From the IMG/VR virus record IMGVR_UViG_3300047392_000113, positions 1 through 55,151 of that record: DNA of 55,151 nt; one strand, written 5' to 3'. The notes beneath the pieces are model-generated. The model saw nothing but the letters and a program-made list of their open reading frames with translations, had not been told where the DNA came from and did no database searches. The position numbers were made by a program, and so were the translations under genes. The DNA comes from a virus. Position 1 is the first letter of the stretch. Every line of letters starts with the position of its first letter. Positions 20,760-29,645 of the stretch are shown here, piece after piece.

Positions 20760-21959
20760 ATGGGACTATTAGACACAATCTCCTCAGCGTATGGTAGCGC
20801 AAAATCAGCAGTAACTGGAGTCGTAGATCAGGTAAGATCTGATGTTAGCGCAGCCAAGTCGACTGTAAATCCACCAAACCTCTATACACCTAGAGGTAAA
20901 AATTCCCCCATGGATTCTGGTAAATATGACATCAAAAATCATTCTTATCCAAATGATCTAATGGCATCCGACGGTAGATATGGTGGAAGTTACGTTATGT
21001 TCTACATAAACGTATCTACTGCATCTAAACTTGTTAATGGAAAAAATGCAGCGGAGACTCTTGCTGTTGGAGATTATCCTGCAAGAGATCGTGGTGATCT
21101 TATTGGTATGAATATGTCTAAAACTGGTCTCGTCGCATCAGAGGCGGGTATTGCTGGAGTTGAGGCTCTTGTTGCTGGTGGTGTTTTATCTAGTGGTAAG
21201 GGTATTAAAGATGCTGCAAAAACTACAGGTAAACTTGTTGGAGCAGCAGCCGCTGCACCTGCAGTTGGATTGGGCATTACAGCTACTATGGCTCCAGACG
21301 CTAAACGATCTCAGAAGAGACTAAAGACAGCAATTGCCCTACATATTCCAAATCAGCTATCTGTTCGTTATGGAGTTCAGTGGTCTGAAGACGACACATC
21401 TGCTTTGGCTATGGTTAATGCTGGCGGTACTGAAATTTTGAAGGCTCTTTCTGGAGATAAAAAGTCAGACCCTGCAGGTACGGGTGCTGCTATTATTGCT
21501 AATCTTTCTCTTTCTAAACTGCCAGCAAATATGGCTGGTGGCGCTTCAGCTGCTCTTGGTTTAGCAGCAAACCCTAAAAAAGAACAAGTGTTTAAGGGTG
21601 TTGACTTTAGAACATTTAGTTTCGATTATCAATTTTTCCCAAGAAGTATAGATGAAGCTAACAATGTGTTGAGAATCATCGAAGAATTCAAATACCACAT
21701 GCATCCAGAGTTTAAGGATGCTAATAACTTTGTTTACTTGTACCCTTCTGAATTTGACATTATGTACTTTGCTAATGGTAAAGAAAACAAAAACCTACAT
21801 CGTCACACCTCTTGCGTATTAACTAGTATGAATGTAAACTATACGCCAAACGGTATGTTCACCACATTCGATAATGGTATGCCAACCCAAATCAATATCA
21901 CATTAGAATTCCGTGAATTGGCTCTATTGACAAAAGATAAAGTTAAGGACGGACTATAA
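20760..21959 (+). CDS. 48: baseplate tail tube cap gp48-like
   Basis: A 399-residue protein. The C-terminal half FKGVDFRTFSFDYQFFPRSIDEANNVLRIIEEFKYHMHPEF (in parts), then YLYPSEFDIMYF and a final ITLEFRELALL match the T4 gp48 family, which caps the hub and starts tube growth with gp54. The middle (residues 115-180) is Gly/Ala-rich and hydrophobic (VGAAAAAPAVGLGI), an unusual insertion that looks membrane-like. First gene of the rightward late operon; two late promoters lie just upstream. Confidence 0.78.
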   Translation: MGLLDTISSAYGSAKSAVTGVVDQVRSDVSAAKSTVNPPNLYTPRGKNSPMDSGKYDIKNHSYPNDLMASDGRYGGSYVMFYINVSTASKLVNGKNAAETLAVGDYPARDRGDLIGMNMSKTGLVASEAGIAGVEALVAGGVLSSGKGIKDAAKTTGKLVGAAAAAPAVGLGITATMAPDAKRSQKRLKTAIALHIPNQLSVRYGVQWSEDDTSALAMVNAGGTEILKALSGDKKSDPAGTGAAIIANLSLSKLPANMAGGASAALGLAANPKKEQVFKGVDFRTFSFDYQFFPRSIDEANNVLRIIEEFKYHMHPEFKDANNFVYLYPSEFDIMYFANGKENKNLHRHTSCVLTSMNVNYTPNGMFTTFDNGMPTQINITLEFRELALLTKDKVKDGL

Positions 21960-21960
21960 A

Positions 21961-22716
21961 ATGTACTTTAAAGAATTTCCTGCTATTCTTTATGACTTTG
22001 ATGTTAATGTTACATCAAGCAAAGGGGTTCAAGCTAAAGCAACTTCCAGTCTTTCTGCAGATGGTGTCGGTGCTGTAACTATTACAGATCAAGGATCTGG
22101 TTATACCACTGCCTCTGTTACCTTTTCTGAACCAGAGAATACTGGTGTTACAGCTTCTGCATATGCTGTTATTAGTAATGGTAAAATAACAAACATAATT
22201 ATGAAAAATGCTGGTGGAGGTTATATTCAGCCTCCATCAGTAGTTATTACCCCACCATACGGTAATCTGAAAAAAGAAACAAGAGCGTATGCATTAACTG
22301 ACATTAGTAGAAATATTCGTTTTCGTAAAGAACTTCTTTCTAATGTAACTGCATATGATGAATACGATATTGAAGATGGTGAGACTCCAGAAATTATCGC
22401 AGAAAAGATTTATGGTAATCCAGAGTATCATTGGATTATTATGCTTGCAAACGATATGTATGATTATAGAAAAGACTTTCCATTAACACAACTTCAATTA
22501 GAGAAATATGTTGATGATAAGTATGGTGTTAATGCAGACGCTATCCACCATTATGTAAATAGTAATGGTTTTGTTGTTAACTCTGACGCCACTGGTGCAG
22601 TATCTGTTTCTAATAGACAATATGAAGATATCGTCAATGAATCTAAACGCAGAATCAAAATTATTTCTAAAGACTTGGTTGGCGTAATTCTAAAGAACTT
22701 TAAAGAATTGTTATAA
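21961..22716 (+). CDS. 53: baseplate wedge subunit gp53-like with inserted repeat domain
   Basis: A 251-residue protein. The start (YFKEFPAILYDFD) and C-terminal half (IRFRKELLSNVTAYDEYDIEDGETPEIIAEKIYGNPEYHWIIMLANDM, in parts) match T4 gp53, which joins wedges to the hub. Residues about 20-100 are an insertion with two copies of a 'GxGY-----V-----G-ga-a----ng-i--i' unit (ITDQGSGYTTASVTF; KNAGGGYIQPPSVVITPP). The same unit recurs in the gp8-like and gp7-position proteins. It abuts gp48 (1 nt) and overlaps the next start. Confidence 0.82.
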   Translation: MYFKEFPAILYDFDVNVTSSKGVQAKATSSLSADGVGAVTITDQGSGYTTASVTFSEPENTGVTASAYAVISNGKITNIIMKNAGGGYIQPPSVVITPPYGNLKKETRAYALTDISRNIRFRKELLSNVTAYDEYDIEDGETPEIIAEKIYGNPEYHWIIMLANDMYDYRKDFPLTQLQLEKYVDDKYGVNADAIHHYVNSNGFVVNSDATGAVSVSNRQYEDIVNESKRRIKIISKDLVGVILKNFKELL

Positions 22717-23990
22717 TGGAATCCTCTTCAAGAGCAGCCAGATTTGCTGGTGATGTATCAATCGATAAAGTAAAGATTATAACAAGAAGCGGTCTTGCTC
22801 AAGATATCGCTGCTCAAGTCATTGCAATTCAAATTTTTGAAGATATATTCTCACCTTTTATTAGTGGTTCATTAATTGTTAGAGAATCGTTAGATTTAAT
22901 TAACTTATTCCCATTTGCAGGCGAAGAAAGATTGGAGTTAGAGATTAGTACTCCATCTTTAGAAAAAGGAAACATAAAATGCAATTTTTATGTTTACAAG
23001 CTAACAGATAGAGAATTACTTGGTGATAAAAGTGTTGTTTATCAATTACACTTTATTTCTGAAGAAGCTGTTATTGATATGAATAAGAAAGTTAGTCGAG
23101 TATTTGGTGATAAGCCAGAAGCTGTTATCGAGTATCTTTCTAAAGATGATATTAATGGTCTACAGACTAAAAAGAAAGTTACTATCGAGCCAACTGCAAA
23201 GATAGTTAAGTTTATTTCTAATTTTTGGTCCCCATCAAAAGCTATTCAATATGCTACTGCACAAGCAGTGAATAATAACAACTCTCCGAGTTATCTTTTC
23301 TTCGAGAATAGAGATGGGTTTAATTTTGTTTCTTTAGAAACTCTCTATTCTAATCAAGTATATCAAGAATTTGTTTACGACAAATATACTCGTGACAAGA
23401 TGCAAAATGGTGGGGATGTAAAGAACGTTGGCGCAGACTATAAACGAATTGACCTTGTTAGCATTCCATTCGGTTTCGATTATATTGATAGAATTAAAAA
23501 TGGAATGTTTGCTTCAAAGATGATTTCTTACGATTTGACCAAGAAACAATACAACGTAAAATCTTTTAATATGTTTGACCATTACGATGGCGCTAAACAT
23601 TTAAATGCGCATAATATTGCTTCCAATAAATCTATCTTTAGAACTAACTCTACGCTGTTTAACTATCCACGAGCTAATTCGACATTTAGTGGTTTTAGTG
23701 ATGCCACTAATTATAGAAACGAGCAAAAACGAATATCTTTAATAAAAGCATCAGAAGCTAATAAGATTCAGATCGTTGTCCCTGGAAGATGCGATTATAC
23801 TGTTGGCCAGAAAGTCAATATCAGGCTGTATAAGATTGAACCACTCAGCGAAAAAGATGATGATAATTTGGATAAAATGTTCTCTGGTAATTATATTATT
23901 GCTGCTGTGAACCACTACATTAACAGAGAAAGACACGAATGTAATATGGAACTTATCAAAGATTCCTTAATGATGAAGGTTGGAGAATAA
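22716..23990 (+). CDS. 27: baseplate hub protein gp27-like
   Basis: A 424-residue protein: IDKVKIITRSGLAQDIAAQVIAIQIFEDIFSPFISGSLIVRES is the N-terminal hub barrel signature, followed by LPFAGEERLELEI-type strands and PGRCDYTVGQKVNIRLYKI near the C-terminus. This matches the gp27-like hub of T4-related phages, a trimer that links the tube to the gp5 needle. It lies directly before gp5 with no gap, supporting the call. Confidence 0.78.
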   Translation: MESSSRAARFAGDVSIDKVKIITRSGLAQDIAAQVIAIQIFEDIFSPFISGSLIVRESLDLINLFPFAGEERLELEISTPSLEKGNIKCNFYVYKLTDRELLGDKSVVYQLHFISEEAVIDMNKKVSRVFGDKPEAVIEYLSKDDINGLQTKKKVTIEPTAKIVKFISNFWSPSKAIQYATAQAVNNNNSPSYLFFENRDGFNFVSLETLYSNQVYQEFVYDKYTRDKMQNGGDVKNVGADYKRIDLVSIPFGFDYIDRIKNGMFASKMISYDLTKKQYNVKSFNMFDHYDGAKHLNAHNIASNKSIFRTNSTLFNYPRANSTFSGFSDATNYRNEQKRISLIKASEANKIQIVVPGRCDYTVGQKVNIRLYKIEPLSEKDDDNLDKMFSGNYIIAAVNHYINRERHECNMELIKDSLMMKVGE

Positions 23991-26900
23991 ATGTTTTATA
24001 CTGGTGTTGTTGAAAATAGAATAGATCCATTACAACTTGGAAGATGCCAAGTGCGTATCGTAGGATTACACACGCACGATAAAACTCAACTACCAACAGA
24101 ACAGTTGCCATGGGCAATGCCAGTGCAACCAGTTACATCTGCTGCGATGAATGGTATTGGTTTCACACCAATTGGTCCAGTTGAAGGTAGTACTGTTATT
24201 ATTATGTTCGCTGACCCAGATCAGCAACAACCAATTATGTTGGGTACTGTTGGTGGTATCCCATCAATCCCAAAGAATATTGAAGATGATGATAGTGTTC
24301 TGCCTATTGACGGTGAACCGAGAACTAAAGATATTGTTCTTAGAACAATCGTTGGACCAGTATCAGGTAAACAACTAACCTTTTATGATCCAGAAGAAGG
24401 TAAAACTAATTTAACCAGAAATTTAAAAGCCAATATGAGAATTGTTGGCTTTGGATTGACAGATAACTGTTACATCGTTAGTATTGATGGACCACTACAA
24501 ATCACTATTAGTGAATTTGTTGCTGGTTACGGTGAGAACATCTTAACATTCAAAGATGCGCCTTCTAACTTAGATGCAGTTAATCGTGGAAATTTGATCG
24601 GTGTTCTGACAGACGGTAGCGGTAAACCAGTAACAGACGGTAGCGGTAAACCAGTTAAAGCTGCAGCAGAACCAGCGTCCGAGAATACTGGGGCTACACC
24701 AGTCGCTTCTGGCACTAATACATCTATTCCTATTATTCCTCCACCAAAAGCAACATCAAACTCTTCCAAAGCAACAGAAGGTATCAAGGCACTAATTGCT
24801 GCGTGCGATAAAGTTGGTTTGACTACTAAAGAACAAAAGTGTGCATTGTTGGGTATTGCTGGTGGTGAATCAGGATGGATCCCACAGAACGAATCATACA
24901 ATTATTCTAAGTCACGCATTAAACAAATCTTCTCGTTCTTAACAGACGAGGAAGCTGAAAAATATTCTGATGCTTCTAAGAAAGGCATCACACGTGAACA
25001 GTTCTTCACTGTAATCTATGGACCATCAAAGCGTGGTAAAAACTTCTTAGGAAATCAGACAGACGAAGATGGTGGTAAGTACTACGGACGTGGATTCATC
25101 CAGCTGACTGGTAAAGCGAACTATAAAAAGTATCAAGATATGGCTAACAAACTGGGTCTTAACTTAGACTTAGTCAATAACCCAGATTCACTTGACACTG
25201 ACATTAATGTATCTGCTTTAGTTGCTGCTCTATACATTAAGGATCGTGTACCAAAGGGAACAAAGGAAACTGACCATCCTGGATACTTTTATTCTGCAAA
25301 GAAAGCTGTTGGCGTAAACTCACCAGATATTGCAGCAAGAAAGTTAGCGTATTACGAGTATTTCTATGGAACACAGGCAACAGGTTCTGTAGATAAAGAC
25401 GCATCTGCTCCTCCTGCATCTCCTCCACCAGAATTTAGTGGAACTCCTGGTCCATCATCAGAATCTGTTAAACGTGGAACAGACAATACAGGTTTCCGTG
25501 ATCCAAATAACAAATATCCACTAAAGGATTACATCAATGAACCAGACACAAATCGTTTGGCACGTGGTATTATTGATGGTACTGTTGTTGAGAAAAAAGA
25601 CGCCAATGTAAAGAAGGGTATCCCTAAAGCATATGATAGTGGGTCTTGGGATCAGCCAGCTCCACCATTTGGCGCAAAGTATCCATACAATAAAGTTTTT
25701 GAAACAGAATCTGGACACATTCAAGAATTTGATGATACTCCAGGACAAGAGCGTATCCACACTTATCATCGTTCTGGTACGTATACTGAAATTGATGCAA
25801 ACGGCACTCAAGTAAATTATATCGTCGGCGATAGCTTTACATTGATGGAGCGTAACGGATGTATCCACGTAGCTGGTGAATGTAATATTACCGTTGAAGG
25901 TAATACAAACATCTTTGCCAGAACAGACGCTAACATTGAAGTCTCTCAGAACGCAAACATTCGAGTTGGAAACAATGTTGATCTTGGTGTAGCGAATGAT
26001 ATGTATATTGCTGCTGGTGGAGACATTTTAGTCAAAGCTGGTGGTGATTTTAATGTACAGGCTGCAAATATCCATCAAAAGGCTGATTCAGCGTTTGCTG
26101 TACAAGGTGGAGAAGGTATCAGTGTTAAGGGTAACACAGTAAATATGGAGTCTGCTGGATCTATGGATCTTCTTGCAGGTGGCACATTCTCTGCTGATTA
26201 CTCTCAAGGACAGTTTGGTAATGGTGCTGCTGGCGCTTCTGATGTTGAACCTGTTGAGTTGACACCTCCTACTGCTGGTGATCCACAGAATCCTACTGTT
26301 CCATATCTAATTCCACCCGAGAGACAAGCAGAGGCTCTTGCAGCTAACGAAACTCCAGAAGATTATGATACGCCAGAAGGACGCAGAAATTCTAAAGAAC
26401 AAGAAATACAAGGTGTTCCGAATGCACCTGCTCCAGTTGCTAGTGAAGAAGCTATTCCATCTAAAGGTGCAGCTGGTAAAGAAGTTCCTGTTGACTGTAA
26501 GATTATCTACACTACTAAAAACTTCACCAACGACTACACTATTTCCAAGAATTTCTCTCTTGGTATGTTGATGGATGGTGGTGTTAATGGCAAACATAAG
26601 TTAGTTGATCAGATCCTTAAAGATGGACCAAGTTCTGCTGAACGTGTATTCACTGTTCAGGAAATTGTGTGTAACTTGGCGATGTCTGCTCAAAACATCT
26701 TGGAACCATACACAGAGATTATGCCAGGAGGTATCGGTGGCTTCCGCAAACAATGGATGATCTCATCTGGTTATCGTCTAAAGGGAGTTGTTCCTACTGA
26801 GTCTCCATTCTCAGATCACTGTAAGGGACACTGTTTTGACGTGGCGTTAATGTTACCAGACCGTAACAATAAGACATTCCAGCTAGTTCAACAACTAGAA

Positions 26901-27101
26901 AAGGCTGTTAAATACGACCAGATTATCTTAGAATACCGCAATCCCGATTCAGTTTGGATCCATACTGCATATAAACCACAAGGTAATCGTGGTATGGCGT
27001 TCACTATGGTTAACGACTCAACATACAAACGTGACGCAAAGGGGATGCCAGCTGGATTCTTCTTGCTTGATACTATTCCTCCGAAGGCTAAGAAGGTATA
27101 A
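23991..27101 (+). CDS. 5: baseplate hub needle gp5 with GH19-like and M15 peptidase domains
   Basis: A 1036-residue protein, far longer than T4 gp5 (575). Residues 1-95: OB-fold gp5 N-terminus (YTGVVENRIDPLQLGRCQVR; GPVEGSTVIIMFADPDQQQP). Residues about 265-465: GH19/lysozyme-type domain with E293 in GGESGW and YYGRGFIQLTGKANY. Residues about 610-750: Val-Gly octapeptide beta-helix (NITVEGNTNIFARTDANIEV). Residues about 890-1020: M15 D-Ala-D-Ala peptidase-like domain with zinc ligands H943, D950 and H991 (SDHCKGHCFD; WIHTA). It would pierce the outer membrane and cut both glycan and peptide parts of the cell wall on entry. An 8-residue tandem repeat (TDGSGKPV) lies near residue 207. Confidence 0.88.
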   Translation: MFYTGVVENRIDPLQLGRCQVRIVGLHTHDKTQLPTEQLPWAMPVQPVTSAAMNGIGFTPIGPVEGSTVIIMFADPDQQQPIMLGTVGGIPSIPKNIEDDDSVLPIDGEPRTKDIVLRTIVGPVSGKQLTFYDPEEGKTNLTRNLKANMRIVGFGLTDNCYIVSIDGPLQITISEFVAGYGENILTFKDAPSNLDAVNRGNLIGVLTDGSGKPVTDGSGKPVKAAAEPASENTGATPVASGTNTSIPIIPPPKATSNSSKATEGIKALIAACDKVGLTTKEQKCALLGIAGGESGWIPQNESYNYSKSRIKQIFSFLTDEEAEKYSDASKKGITREQFFTVIYGPSKRGKNFLGNQTDEDGGKYYGRGFIQLTGKANYKKYQDMANKLGLNLDLVNNPDSLDTDINVSALVAALYIKDRVPKGTKETDHPGYFYSAKKAVGVNSPDIAARKLAYYEYFYGTQATGSVDKDASAPPASPPPEFSGTPGPSSESVKRGTDNTGFRDPNNKYPLKDYINEPDTNRLARGIIDGTVVEKKDANVKKGIPKAYDSGSWDQPAPPFGAKYPYNKVFETESGHIQEFDDTPGQERIHTYHRSGTYTEIDANGTQVNYIVGDSFTLMERNGCIHVAGECNITVEGNTNIFARTDANIEVSQNANIRVGNNVDLGVANDMYIAAGGDILVKAGGDFNVQAANIHQKADSAFAVQGGEGISVKGNTVNMESAGSMDLLAGGTFSADYSQGQFGNGAAGASDVEPVELTPPTAGDPQNPTVPYLIPPERQAEALAANETPEDYDTPEGRRNSKEQEIQGVPNAPAPVASEEAIPSKGAAGKEVPVDCKIIYTTKNFTNDYTISKNFSLGMLMDGGVNGKHKLVDQILKDGPSSAERVFTVQEIVCNLAMSAQNILEPYTEIMPGGIGGFRKQWMISSGYRLKGVVPTESPFSDHCKGHCFDVALMLPDRNNKTFQLVQQLEKAVKYDQIILEYRNPDSVWIHTAYKPQGNRGMAFTMVNDSTYKRDAKGMPAGFFLLDTIPPKAKKV
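24609..24656 (+). repeat. 24-bp tandem duplication in the gp5 linker
   Basis: Two copies of a 24-nt unit (24609-24632 and 24633-24656), differing at most at the last base, encode TDGSGKPV twice in the Pro/Ala linker between the OB fold and the GH19-like domain. It looks like recent slippage or linker extension. Confidence 0.85.
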
Positions 27102-27400
27102 TGGCTAGTCTGGCGTATTATGGAATCCTTAGTAAAGGGCAGGATGGTGGTCCACCAACTGCTCTTACACATAAACTCCAGTGCACGAAGACGTTTTTAT
27201 CTGGTGGTTTGGTTGGTGTAGTTGGAGACCAATTCGAAGCTCATACAGTTGGTAGAACTGTACATCAAGAATCACAAAGACAAATTGTTAGTGGTTCAAC
27301 TAAAACATTCTTCGAAGGTTTTGCTGCAGCTAGAACTGGTGACCCGATTGCTGATGGTGACGCTGTTGGTGAAGGCGATGCAAAAACTAAGGTAGGATAA
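27101..27400 (+). CDS. PAAR-like spike tip protein
   Basis: A 99-residue Gly-rich protein beginning LAYYGILSKGQDGGPPTA, containing VGVVGDQFEAHT and ending with GDPIADGDAVGEGDA. The repeated 'GD' turns and DPIADG motif are PAAR-like. In T4 the equivalent gp5.4 caps the needle beta-helix and carries a metal. The gene overlaps the gp5 stop and precedes gp25, the expected place. An Arg/His metal site cannot be assigned with certainty. Confidence 0.75.
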   Translation: MASLAYYGILSKGQDGGPPTALTHKLQCTKTFLSGGLVGVVGDQFEAHTVGRTVHQESQRQIVSGSTKTFFEGFAAARTGDPIADGDAVGEGDAKTKVG

Positions 27401-27408
27401 CCTAAATA
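27401..27408 (+). promoter_or_regulatory. T4-late-like promoter CCTAAATA
   Basis: CCTAAATA ends 6 nt before ATG 27415 of gp25. With T4 late spacing, transcription would begin at or one base before the start codon, giving a leaderless message. Confidence 0.55.
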
Positions 27409-27414
27409 ACTAAT

Positions 27415-27807
27415 ATGGCAAGAAATACAAGAACATTCTCAGATCTAGACTTCAATTTCACCGCTCACCCTGTGACTGGAGATCTTGTTCGCCGATTTGA
27501 CGAGCAGTCTATCAAAAATGCTCTTAAAAACCTAATTTTAACGTCTAACTACGAAAGACCATTTCATAGCGAGATCGGTAGCCCTATTAAACGACTTCTA
27601 TTCGAGCCAGCGACTCCTATGTTGCAGGTTATGATGGAAAGAGCTATCACGGACACAGTAAATAACTTCGAGCCAAGAGTAGAGTTATTAAACGTAGAAG
27701 TTGTTGTGAGTGAGGATGATTATACTGTTTACGTAGGTATTGAATTTAGAATCATTAACACTTCCCAACCTCTAACTCTTGAATTAACTCTAGAGAGAAC
27801 ACGATAA
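27415..27807 (+). CDS. 25: baseplate wedge subunit gp25
   Basis: A 130-residue protein of the gp25/lysozyme-like family conserved in phage tails, R-type pyocins and type VI secretion: SDLDFNFTAHPVTGDLVRRFDEQSIKNALKNLIL, then NYERPFHSEIGSPI and LLFEPATP. The E-R-P-F segment is the family hallmark. Gp25 contacts gp6 and the first sheath ring. It is followed directly by gp6 (1-nt overlap), as in T4 and most myophages. Confidence 0.92.
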   Translation: MARNTRTFSDLDFNFTAHPVTGDLVRRFDEQSIKNALKNLILTSNYERPFHSEIGSPIKRLLFEPATPMLQVMMERAITDTVNNFEPRVELLNVEVVVSEDDYTVYVGIEFRIINTSQPLTLELTLERTR

Positions 27808-29645
27808 TGGCAAACAATAAAAAGATCAATGTCACAGAGCTAGACTTTGATAACATTAAACAAAACCTTAAAGACTTTTTAAGCACACAAGATCAATTCC
27901 AGGACTATAATTTTGAAGGTTCTGCGATGTCTGTTATGTTGGATGTTCTAGCATATAACACCCACTATAATGCGCTGTATAACAATATGGCAATCAATGA
28001 GATGTTCTTGGACTCTGCTAGAAAGCGCAACAACATCGTTTCTTTGGCTAAGATGTTAGGATACACTCCACGTTCTGCTAAATGTGCACGTGCAGTAGTT
28101 AATCTGATTGTTTCTGGTGGTTCTTCTGCTCCATCTAATATTACAGTTCCTTCATTATCCCCATTCACAACTATCATTGACGGTAAACAGTACTCTTTCT
28201 ATAATACTGGTTCTCTAACAGTTAATCGTTCTTCCACTGCTGGAAGTTATTTGGTTTCTGATGTAGAATTGATTGAAGGTACTCCATTAAGTTTTAAATA
28301 TAATGTTACTGATGGTGCGAGATACATTATTCCAAATGCCAATGTAGACATTGACACACTAAAGGTTCGTGTTCAACAATCTGCTACATCTTCAGTTTAT
28401 GAGACGTGGACCAGATCAGACAGCATTGTTTCTGCTTCTGGCACAACCAAAGCATTTTGGGTTAAAGAAATCGATGATGGTTTATATGAAGTCACATTCG
28501 GTAACGACTTAGTTGGTCGTGCATTAGATAACGGTAACGTAGTTCACTTTGATTATTTTGTGACAAATATGGATGCAGCGAATGGTGCATCTAACTTTAT
28601 CTACAATGGACCAACGATTCTTTCTGGAGCTAACGTAGCAGTTGTTACTACTTTAGCAGCATCAAATGGAGACAATAAAGAATCTAATGATTCCATTCGT
28701 TTCAATGCTCCAAAATTCTATGCTGCACAAAACCGTGCAGTTACTCCAGATGATTATAAAGCTCTAATTTATGCTAACGTACCAGAAGCATACTCTGTTG
28801 CTGTATGGGGTGGCGAAGATAATAATCCACCAGTTTATGGTAAGACATACGTCTGCATTAAACCAAAGAGCGCATCAAAACTAACTACTGTTGAAAAAGC
28901 TAATATTATTTCTACAGTGCTATCTCAGCGAAATGTGGTTTCTGTTATTCCAGAACTTGTAGATCCAGAATATATTAACATCGCTTTAGAAGTTAACGTC
29001 TACTATAATGAACAAGAAACTACTAAGTCCACTTCTGACATCGCAACTCTAGTTCGTCAGTCTATTCTTTCTTATAACGACGCAGACCTGCAAAAGTTTG
29101 ATGGTATTTTCCGCTTCTCTAAGTTAAGTAAGATCATTGACGAAACAGATCCATCTATCGTTAGTAACATCACAAATGTGTTGTTGCGTCGAAACTTACA
29201 ACCAAGATATAACGTCTCAGCGCAATATCTGTTAAATATGATCAACCCGATTTATTATTCAGGTGTTGCAGAAGAAGCATTCACTAGCACTGGTTTTTAT
29301 ATCTCTGGTTCTCCAGATATTCATTACCTAGATGATGACGGTATACAATATGTTCGTTTGTTCAAATATGGAAGCAATGCTACTAAAATTTATGTAGATG
29401 AGCAGATAGGAACTATCGACTATGCTAAAGGTATTGTTGATATCAGAAATCTAAACATTGTTGCTCTTGCTGACGTTGACTTTGAAATCTCAATTAAGCC
29501 TCAATCTTATGATGTTGTTTCAGCATTAACTCAGATAGCTCAGATCGCAGTTGACCATTTGAAGGTTAATGCGATCGCAGACAAAACAGCATCTGGCGAC
29601 TTACGTGGCGGATATAACTTCGTATTCTCTAATAGCAGATCATAA
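27807..29645 (+). CDS. 6: baseplate wedge subunit gp6 (baseplate J family)
   Basis: A 612-residue protein. The N-terminus ELDFDNIKQNLKDFLSTQDQFQDYNFEGSAMSVMLDVLAYNTHYNALY (in parts) and MLGYTPRSAKCARA are strong gp6 signatures. A central YAAQNRAVTPDDYKALI segment and C-terminal strands follow. Gp6 dimers form the continuous inner ring of the baseplate wedge. Slightly shorter than T4 gp6 (660). One-base overlap with the next gene. Confidence 0.92.
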   Translation: MANNKKINVTELDFDNIKQNLKDFLSTQDQFQDYNFEGSAMSVMLDVLAYNTHYNALYNNMAINEMFLDSARKRNNIVSLAKMLGYTPRSAKCARAVVNLIVSGGSSAPSNITVPSLSPFTTIIDGKQYSFYNTGSLTVNRSSTAGSYLVSDVELIEGTPLSFKYNVTDGARYIIPNANVDIDTLKVRVQQSATSSVYETWTRSDSIVSASGTTKAFWVKEIDDGLYEVTFGNDLVGRALDNGNVVHFDYFVTNMDAANGASNFIYNGPTILSGANVAVVTTLAASNGDNKESNDSIRFNAPKFYAAQNRAVTPDDYKALIYANVPEAYSVAVWGGEDNNPPVYGKTYVCIKPKSASKLTTVEKANIISTVLSQRNVVSVIPELVDPEYINIALEVNVYYNEQETTKSTSDIATLVRQSILSYNDADLQKFDGIFRFSKLSKIIDETDPSIVSNITNVLLRRNLQPRYNVSAQYLLNMINPIYYSGVAEEAFTSTGFYISGSPDIHYLDDDGIQYVRLFKYGSNATKIYVDEQIGTIDYAKGIVDIRNLNIVALADVDFEISIKPQSYDVVSALTQIAQIAVDHLKVNAIADKTASGDLRGGYNFVFSNSRS

